Part shown: positions 7,331 to 11,473 of the stretch, piece after piece
Position numbering within the stretch: position 1 is the first letter of the stretch
Layout: every line of letters starts with the position of its first letter
Assembly (NCBI RefSeq): GCF_938029485.1
Contig: NZ_CALHGC010000320.1
Coordinates: forward strand, 1 to 11,473
Source: an uncultured Treponema sp.
GTDB taxonomy: Bacteria > Spirochaetota > Spirochaetia > Treponematales > Treponemataceae
Length of the DNA: 11,473 nt
Direction: 5' to 3'
The notes under the pieces: model-generated
Databases searched by the model: none
The model's input: only the letters and a program-made list of their open reading frames with translations
Told to the model about the DNA's origin: nothing
Translations under genes and position numbers: made by a program

Positions 7331-8830
7331 CTATTCCTGCCGCGGTCTTGCCCATACTTCTTGAGAAAAGGTCCCTACCCGTGTGCCTTCTTCATCATCA
7401 TACGCTGCAACTGCAAAAAAATAAATTTTACCGTTATCCAAGTTTGGTATACGATAGGAAAGGACTTTACCGACATTAAGCGGTGAGCCTTTCGAAAAAT
7501 ATTCCCCACGGCGTTCTCCGTAATATACCATATACCCTTTTACATCAAAATCAATCGACGGTGTCCATGACAGTTCGATACTGCCGTCCTTAGGCGCTGC
7601 AAACAAACGTGCAGGAGGAAGCGGTTCGGAATCTTTTTCATATTCCAGATTGATGAAATGCACAACCGGTGTTTTTTGACCTTCCGCATCGGGGTATAGA
7701 TTACCGGCAACTTGGAAGAATCTTCCTTGTATGCCCGTAATAGCCTGTCCGCTGCGTACCGTTTTCCATGCGGGTTCCGAAGCCGTCCACGCATAACGAT
7801 TCTCGCCGGATCGAATAAAGAATACCGCATCCGTTTGCGCCGGAGTATCTACAGAAACGGTCATCTTCTTTGCTTGGGACATTGAACCGCCTGAATCAAT
7901 AATCAAAGATTCAAAACGGCCGCCGTTAAGGTGATACCGATCAAACAACGCAGTCTGTTCGACAAAAGTCGGTTGTTCAATAAACCGTTTAGTTATCTTC
8001 ATTTCGTCCAGCATTCCCGAATAATGCACACCGATTGAAAGGTCGGCGGTATGTCCCAATTTCGATAAAAGGACTGCATCACTCTCCCGCCCGTTTTCGG
8101 TAACATAAACAATATTCTCCGTATGACCGTTCATCCGATACTCCAAAAGGCCGATTTCTTCATCATACGTAATAAGATGGTGCGACCATTGGGAAGGGAT
8201 AAGATTCGTGCGTCCTTTCAACTGGATAGAAATACCGTTATTGTATTTATCCTGCCAAATATTAAAAAAATCCCATTGCAGCTTATTCTGAATGATTTGT
8301 GCAATGATATGTTGATCGGTTAAGCGTTCTTTTTCAAAATATGCCGAATACCATTGGAGAATAACGCTGCCGCTTTCGGTAACTGAAGGCGCTATCCAAA
8401 ATTCAATCGTAAACGACCCTGCAGAACCTTCGCCTGCAAAAAAAGATCCTGCCCGCGGCTTTAAAATCAAGCCTGCTGTTTTTACATGAGGACTACATAC
8501 TGCTGCGCCGGCACCAAGCTTTGCCTGTTCCGCCCCCGCAAAACGCATCATTGAAGATGCAACCGTATATGAACTTGTCTCTTCAATAATAGAAGGAGAG
8601 TCGAAATTAAGGTAGAGATCTGTTTCCTGCGTTATCTTCGGAGCACTACTATTGAGTGAAATACCGGGATTCCCGTATTTCCCCGGACACATCTGTATAT
8701 TTTCAGTATACTGCAGCATTCCCCAGCCATGCTTCCCTCCCAATTCAAACACCGCAGGGTCGGTAAAGGAGACACCCCAAAGGCTCGAGAAACAAAACAA
8801 CACTGCAAAAATCTTTTTTATACACATCAT
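7331..8830 (-). CDS. Exported LamG-like and fibronectin type III domain protein
   Basis: The 499-residue protein begins with a Sec-type signal peptide: positive MMCIKK, hydrophobic core 7-20, likely cleavage near residue 21. The only cysteine in the core (VLFC) is a poor lipobox, so I do not call it a lipoprotein. Residues about 118-285 look like a concanavalin A/LamG-type sandwich (GSFTIEFWIAP at 138-148, W-HH-ITYD near 215-223, SGMLDEMKI at 271-279). Residues about 300-398 form a second beta module ending in VVHFINLEYE. Residues 403-496 are a fibronectin type III domain (PPARLFAAP, IELSWTPS, VKGYMVYYG, YFFAVAAYD). This suggests a periplasmic or surface protein that binds glycan or protein. 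ATG 8830 and the adjacent ATG 8827 are equally possible; the ribosome site (AGAGA) is weak. Its partner is the TPR gene 15 bases downstream. Confidence 0.88.
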   Translation of the reverse strand: MMCIKKIFAVLFCFSSLWGVSFTDPAVFELGGKHGWGMLQYTENIQMCPGKYGNPGISLNSSAPKITQETDLYLNFDSPSIIEETSSYTVASSMMRFAGAEQAKLGAGAAVCSPHVKTAGLILKPRAGSFFAGEGSAGSFTIEFWIAPSVTESGSVILQWYSAYFEKERLTDQHIIAQIIQNKLQWDFFNIWQDKYNNGISIQLKGRTNLIPSQWSHHLITYDEEIGLLEYRMNGHTENIVYVTENGRESDAVLLSKLGHTADLSIGVHYSGMLDEMKITKRFIEQPTFVEQTALFDRYHLNGGRFESLIIDSGGSMSQAKKMTVSVDTPAQTDAVFFIRSGENRYAWTASEPAWKTVRSGQAITGIQGRFFQVAGNLYPDAEGQKTPVVHFINLEYEKDSEPLPPARLFAAPKDGSIELSWTPSIDFDVKGYMVYYGERRGEYFSKGSPLNVGKVLSYRIPNLDNGKIYFFAVAAYDDEEGTRVGTFSQEVWARPRQE

Positions 8831-8851
8831 CGTCTCTAATTATCGGTAAAA

Positions 8852-8857
8852 AGTATA
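8852..8857 (-). promoter_or_regulatory. Possible -10 element for the LamG/FN3-TPR operon
   Basis: On the minus strand TATACT (8857-8852) matches the -10 consensus at five of six bases and lies 21 bases before ATG 8830. The -35 position is AT-rich but not consensus-like. It shares the divergent intergenic region with the padR promoter. Confidence 0.3.
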
Positions 8858-8917
8858 TATTATTTAAGAAACTTTTAATAGTGTAACGGCCAATCGTAGA
8901 TTTTTTAAATGCTATAC

Positions 8918-8946
8918 TTGACAATATATTATATTATAAATAATAT
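8918..8946 (+). promoter_or_regulatory. padR operon promoter
   Basis: A consensus TTGACA (8918-8923) is followed after 17 bases by TAATAT (8941-8946), which matches the -10 consensus at four of six positions. The predicted start near 8953 gives a leader of about 90 bases. The spacer is entirely A/T. Confidence 0.65.
8931..8946. promoter_or_regulatory. Candidate PadR operator overlapping the -10 box
   Basis: ATATTAT (8931-8937) and ATAATAT (8940-8946) form a perfect 7-bp inverted repeat around AA. It covers the end of the spacer and the whole -10 box. PadR-family regulators bind as dimers to inverted repeats near their own promoters, so autorepression is a reasonable inference. The AT-richness raises the chance of coincidence. 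Confidence 0.4.
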
Positions 8947-8966
8947 TATAGTTGTTACAGATTGTC

Positions 8967-9037
8967 GGGCATCCTCCCAAAATCTAACCGAGTTTTTAGA
9001 AGATGCCCATGCGTTTAAAACTACGAACATCGGGAGG
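8967..9037 (+). promoter_or_regulatory. Structured padR leader with a sequence complementary to the ribosome-binding site
   Basis: GGGCATC (8967-8973) can pair with GATGCCC (9002-9008), enclosing a smaller TCTAA/TTAGA stem (8983-8987/8996-9000). CCTCCC (8973-8978) is the exact complement of the padR ribosome-binding site GGGAGG (9032-9037). The two long-range pairings interleave, so they would compete or form a pseudoknot. This could control translation of padR. I do not recognise a known riboswitch class. Confidence 0.4.
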
Positions 9038-9042
9038 TAAAA

Positions 9043-9360
9043 GTGCTTTTTTCAATTAACTCAGGATTGCTTGAAGCCTGCGTGCTCGCCCTCTTGAGTA
9101 ATGAAGATTCCTACGGTTATAAGTTAACGCAGGACGTAAAGGACGTAATGTCCATCTCCGAATCGACACTCTATCCGGTATTAAAACGGCTGCAAACTGC
9201 GGGGTTTTTAGAAACGTATGATATGCCCATCGATGGACGCAATAGAAAATATTACCGTATAACGCCCGCAGGGAAAAGGCAGCAGAGCTTATACTGCGAT
9301 GAATGGAAGTCTTACAAGGAATTAATCGAAAAGATTTTTAAAGGAGCACAGCATTCATGA
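9043..9360 (+). CDS. PadR family transcriptional regulator
   Basis: This 105-residue protein is a short PadR (subfamily 1) winged-helix repressor. Signatures are SGLLEACVLALLS (7-19), the YGYKL segment of the first helices (24-28), the recognition-helix region SESTLYPVLKRLQTAGFL (39-56), and the wing GRNRKYYRITPAGKR (65-79). The short C-terminal helix (about 83-100) would form the dimer arm. Start is GTG 9043, fixed by GGGAGG at 9032-9037 with a 5-base spacer. The gene overlaps the DUF1700 gene by ATGA, implying translational coupling. PadR proteins commonly pair with HAAS/DUF1700 membrane proteins and repress their own operon. Here the target would be the five-gene envelope cluster. The effector is unknown. 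Confidence 0.95.
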   Translation: MLFSINSGLLEACVLALLSNEDSYGYKLTQDVKDVMSISESTLYPVLKRLQTAGFLETYDMPIDGRNRKYYRITPAGKRQQSLYCDEWKSYKELIEKIFKGAQHS

Positions 9361-9896
9361 CCCGTAAAGAATTTATGACCGAGCTGGCTGCGCGGCTGCA
9401 CCGGTTGCCGCAAGAAGATTTGCAAGCGGCGTTGCAATATTACGAAGAATACTTTGACGAAGCGAGCAGTCAAAATGAACAAGCAGTGATACGGGAACTA
9501 AGAAGTCCCGCACACGTTGCTTCAAAGATTTTATCGGATTATGCCGTCAAAGAGGCAAAAAAAGTCCGCGCGTCTACCAAAAGCGGCTGGCGTGCTTTTT
9601 GGTTTACCATACTGGCGATTTGCGCAGCGCCCGTCGCAGTACCGCTGATTATCGCATCGGTAGTTACCATCATAGCGCTCGGATTTGCAGGATTTGCGGT
9701 TGTCTTTGCCTTGCTCATTGCAGCAGGCGCAATCTTTATCAAAGGTATCGGGAGCTTGTTCTTCGGCTCAGCTTCCGCTTTATTGCTTTTCGGCAGCGCA
9801 TTTATTCTCGTAGGATTTGCGCTACTGATCTTTCACGGCATCAGCGCCTTAATTGCCGGTATCGGAACTCATATTAAGAATAAGTCGGATAGATAG
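9357..9896 (+). CDS. DUF1700/HAAS domain membrane protein
   Basis: The 179-residue protein starts with a HAAS-type helical domain (1-65): MTRKEFMTELAARLHRLPQ, then a YYEEYFDEA motif (28-36) and an ELRSPAHVASKIL segment (47-59) typical of DUF1700. After a basic stretch (65-78) come three hydrophobic blocks at about 79-105, 107-130 and 138-165. They predict an inner-membrane protein with the HAAS domain in the cytoplasm. Its ATG lies inside the padR stop (ATGA), the classic padR-DUF1700 arrangement. The family is thought to sense a membrane signal for the neighbouring PadR regulator. That role is inferred from family context; no enzymatic motif is seen. Confidence 0.92.
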   Translation: MTRKEFMTELAARLHRLPQEDLQAALQYYEEYFDEASSQNEQAVIRELRSPAHVASKILSDYAVKEAKKVRASTKSGWRAFWFTILAICAAPVAVPLIIASVVTIIALGFAGFAVVFALLIAAGAIFIKGIGSLFFGSASALLLFGSAFILVGFALLIFHGISALIAGIGTHIKNKSDR

Positions 9897-9905
9897 ACAT
9901 CTAAA

Positions 9906-9944
9906 AGTCCCTTTTAAAAAATCGGATGAATTTTTAAAAGGACT
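9906..9944. repeat. AT-rich stem-loop between the DUF1700 and pspC genes
   Basis: AGTCC (9906-9910) pairs with GGACT (9940-9944), and TTTTAAAAA (9912-9920) pairs with TTTTTAAAA (9931-9939). C9911 is bulged and the loop is 9921-9930. No T run follows the stem, so a classical terminator is unlikely. It may be a processing or stabilising hairpin that sets different expression on the two sides, or a partial attenuator. Confidence 0.55.
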
Positions 9945-9968
9945 CAAAACAATACATTGGAGGATTAT

Positions 9969-10208
9969 ATGAAAAAGAAACTCTATCGAAGCGAAAGCGA
10001 TAAAAAAATCTGCGGTGTATGCGGCGGTATTGCCGAATACTTTGACATCGACTCAACCGTCATTCGGTTGTTATGGCTTCTGGCGACCTTTTTTTTCGGA
10101 AGCGGCATTTTTTGCTATATTATCTGCGCGTTAGTAATGCCGGTTAAAAAAGAAGAGCCGCTCGAATATGAATATGTCCGGAAAGATGAAGACGGCACGG
10201 AGCAATAA
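9969..10208 (+). CDS. PspC domain protein
   Basis: The 79-residue protein is essentially one PspC domain: KKLYRSESDKKICGVCGG (3-20), IAEYFDIDSTVIRLLWLL (21-38), then a membrane helix at about 35-60 and a charged acidic tail (62-79). In phage-shock systems PspC is an inner-membrane protein that helps sense envelope damage. Stand-alone short PspC proteins occur widely outside enterobacteria. ATG 9969 is chosen because GGAGG (9959-9963) lies 5 bases upstream. An in-frame TTG at 9957 would overlap that site. It sits between the DUF1700 gene and a small membrane protein, so it probably belongs to the same PadR-controlled unit. No pspA or pspF is in the window. Confidence 0.93.
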   Translation: MKKKLYRSESDKKICGVCGGIAEYFDIDSTVIRLLWLLATFFFGSGIFCYIICALVMPVKKEEPLEYEYVRKDEDGTEQ

Positions 10209-10212
10209 GGGG

Positions 10213-10230
10213 AGTGTATTAAGTGTATTA
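10213..10230. repeat. Perfect 9-bp tandem duplication before the small membrane protein gene
   Basis: AGTGTATTA occurs twice back to back in the 34-base gap. It lies between a G-rich GGGGAG (10209-10214) just after the pspC stop and the working ribosome site AGGAGA (10232-10237). Copy-number change would alter the spacing between the genes but no protein. Confidence 0.85.
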
Positions 10231-10242
10231 TAGGAGAAACAA

Positions 10243-10440
10243 ATGCTGACACTCATTATTTTATGTATCCTGTTTACGATGTTCGGAATAGGCGGATTAA
10301 TCTTTGCCGTTGCAGGCGGTTTATTAAAGCTTTCATTTAAACTGCTCACCTTCGGCATTCTGCTGATCATCGTCATTCTATGCGGTATACCCCTCTTAAT
10401 AGCAGGGTTATTTTTCGGCGGCTTGGTATTTTTATTTTAG
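10243..10440 (+). CDS. Small two-helix membrane protein
   Basis: This 65-residue protein is almost entirely hydrophobic, with helices at about 3-28 and 34-63. They are separated by a short polar turn around KLSFK (29-33). A good ribosome site, AGGAGA, lies 5 bases before ATG 10243. Its position between pspC and a DUF4097 gene matches where small LiaI-type membrane proteins occur in Lia/Psp-like clusters. Sequence similarity to that family cannot be shown by eye, so I give no name. It may be a membrane partner of PspC or of the DUF4097 protein. The next start codon lies 9 bases after its stop. Confidence 0.8.
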   Translation: MLTLIILCILFTMFGIGGLIFAVAGGLLKLSFKLLTFGILLIIVILCGIPLLIAGLFFGGLVFLF

Positions 10441-10449
10441 GAAATTCAG

Positions 10450-11361
10450 ATGAAAAAAAAAATAAGGGCAGCTTTTGCGATTATCGGAATTGGGGGCTTA
10501 CTCGTCATTATCGGAATGATAATGGGCGGAAGCGTTAAAAAAACTTTTTATCAATCCGGCTATGAGGAGTGGGATATGGATGATGAGCATACAAGGATGG
10601 TGCAGCCGGCAGATATACATGAGGTGCAACTGACTGCTAACGCTTCCGTTTTAAAGCAGCTGAAAGCGGATATTTCTTATGTTACGCTGCGGATTGAACC
10701 GCACGATAAACAATCCGTCACATACAGCATCGCACATAACACCAAAAGGATCGGCGCTTCCGTGCAATTTGATGGGAATATTTTGACCATTAGCACAAAA
10801 AAAGACCGCAAATGGAATTGGAATTGGCTTTTTGGCCGGCATCATGACAAAAGAGGGCGTTCTAAAGCGGTTATCACGGTTAAAATCCCTCACAATATGC
10901 GCTTCGATACCGCCGACATCAATATGGGAACGGCATCGCTGACGCTTGACGGATTTACAGCAAGTCAACGATTTACACTGAATACCGGCGCCGGCGAGGT
11001 CAATATCAACAATATTACCGCCTCAAATGTGGACATTAAAGCAGGAGTAGGAGAAACCGTGTTCCGGAATTGCAGTTTTACGGATACCGTGATGAATACC
11101 GGTGTCGGTGAAACCGTCTTTGACGGAAAGATATTTCAAAATCTTGAGCTTAATGCGGGCATCGGTGAAATTGATATGCGCATCAACGGAAAAAAGGACG
11201 ATTATCTGATCGATGCGACATCAGGAATCGGCTCGATACTGATAGACGGACGCAAGGCGGCAGGGATTGACTCAACATTTCGTGTCAACAATCAGAATGC
11301 ACTGCATACCATCCGTATTAAAGCCGGTATAGGGGAAGTCAATATCAATTTTACCGAATAA
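10450..11361 (+). CDS. Membrane-anchored DUF4097 (toastrack-type) beta-repeat protein
   Basis: The 303-residue protein has a basic N-terminus (MKKKIR), one hydrophobic helix at about 8-27 acting as a signal anchor, and a large extracytoplasmic domain. Residues about 55-150 form the N-terminal beta part, including a basic/aromatic KWNWNWLFGRHH stretch (121-132). Residues 157-299 carry a beta-solenoid-like repeat. NTGAGEVNI, KAGVGETVF, NTGVGETVF and NAGIGEIDM start at residues 178, 197, 216 and 235, exactly 19 residues apart. Related rungs lie near 158, 257 and 291. Such adhesin-like DUF4097 domains accompany Lia, Vra and Psp envelope-stress genes. AGGAA gives a weak ribosome site. The start codon runs into a 10-A tract (10453-10462). 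The gene ends the visible cluster. Confidence 0.9.
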   Translation: MKKKIRAAFAIIGIGGLLVIIGMIMGGSVKKTFYQSGYEEWDMDDEHTRMVQPADIHEVQLTANASVLKQLKADISYVTLRIEPHDKQSVTYSIAHNTKRIGASVQFDGNILTISTKKDRKWNWNWLFGRHHDKRGRSKAVITVKIPHNMRFDTADINMGTASLTLDGFTASQRFTLNTGAGEVNINNITASNVDIKAGVGETVFRNCSFTDTVMNTGVGETVFDGKIFQNLELNAGIGEIDMRINGKKDDYLIDATSGIGSILIDGRKAAGIDSTFRVNNQNALHTIRIKAGIGEVNINFTE

Positions 11362-11373
11362 TATTGTTTCTTA

Positions 11374-11383
11374 GGGTAAACCC
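11374..11383. repeat. Small GGGTAAACCC palindrome after the DUF4097 gene
   Basis: A 10-bp palindrome lies 12 bases past the DUF4097 stop. It is too short, and lacks a following T run, to call a terminator with confidence. Confidence 0.25.
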
Positions 11384-11418
11384 ATCAGACACTTTTGTTG
11401 AATATCCCGCAGAATAAA

Positions 11419-11473
11419 TAGGCTGTTCAACCAGAATTTCGCCGCTATGCAGCTCAAATGGTCTCACAGCCTA
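11419..11473. repeat. 8-bp inverted repeat at the right edge
   Basis: TAGGCTGT (11419-11426) is the exact reverse complement of ACAGCCTA (11466-11473), enclosing 39 bases. It could be a terminator-like stem whose tail lies outside the window, or an end of a small repeat. The edge cuts the context. Confidence 0.4.

Noticed and set aside
8762..8830. LamG/FN3 protein as a lipoprotein
   Set aside because: The cysteine in the hydrophobic core is preceded by VLF, a poor lipobox even for spirochaetes, so a signal peptidase I type leader is more likely.
8953..9042. padR leader as a T-box or known riboswitch
   Set aside because: I could match no conserved core motif of the classes I know. Only generic competing pairings are seen.
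9957..9968. Upstream TTG start for the PspC protein
   Set aside because: It overlaps the GGAGG ribosome site that is ideally spaced for ATG 9969, and PspC similarity begins after the ATG.
11351..11470. Minus-strand frame entering from the right edge (ends ...FTLRNNIIR)
   Set aside because: It looks protein-like, but an in-frame TAG lies at 11473-11471 and its stop overlaps the DUF4097 gene. About 39 codons without a ribosome site are not enough to call a gene.

Overview
The window looks like chromosomal DNA from a host-associated spirochaete, most likely a Treponema of intermediate G+C. This is inferred from the protein set, the base composition and the spirochaete-style exported and TPR proteins. 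I recognise no single diagnostic marker, so treat the genus as probable only. No rRNA, tRNA, CRISPR array, prophage or complete insertion sequence was found.

Layout. Positions 1-374 hold no convincing gene. The first ~217 bases are unusually rich in inverted repeats, and promoter-like elements lie just before mnmG. On the + strand, mnmG (375-2285) encodes the FAD-dependent tRNA-U34 modification subunit. It converges on a leftward block read right to left: an exported LamG-like/FN3 protein (8830-7331), a 1070-residue cytoplasmic TPR protein starting 15 bases later (7315-4103), deoC (4043-3396), and an adenosine-deaminase family gene (3245-2343). The last two belong to nucleoside salvage and catabolism. 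The adenosine-deaminase gene seems to lose its last 17 residues to a one-base frameshift in a G run.

A divergent intergenic region (8831-9042) separates this block from a rightward five-gene cluster: a PadR-type repressor, a DUF1700/HAAS membrane protein overlapping it by ATGA, a small PspC-domain protein, a 65-residue two-helix membrane protein, and a membrane-anchored DUF4097 ("toastrack"-type) protein with a regular 19-residue beta repeat. The gene set matches the domain logic of Psp/Lia-type cell-envelope stress modules. Here a PadR sensor-repressor, rather than a two-component system, would be the likely switch.

The padR promoter has a TTGACA box, an AT-rich inverted repeat lying over the -10 region (a possible auto-operator), and a ~90-base leader. 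The leader holds a CCTCCC segment exactly complementary to the padR ribosome-binding site. This cluster and its layered control signals are the most interesting part of the window. Secondary points are the hairpin-dense left end, the apparent frameshift in the deaminase, the A10 tract at the start of the DUF4097 gene, and the two-module C-terminus of the large TPR protein.
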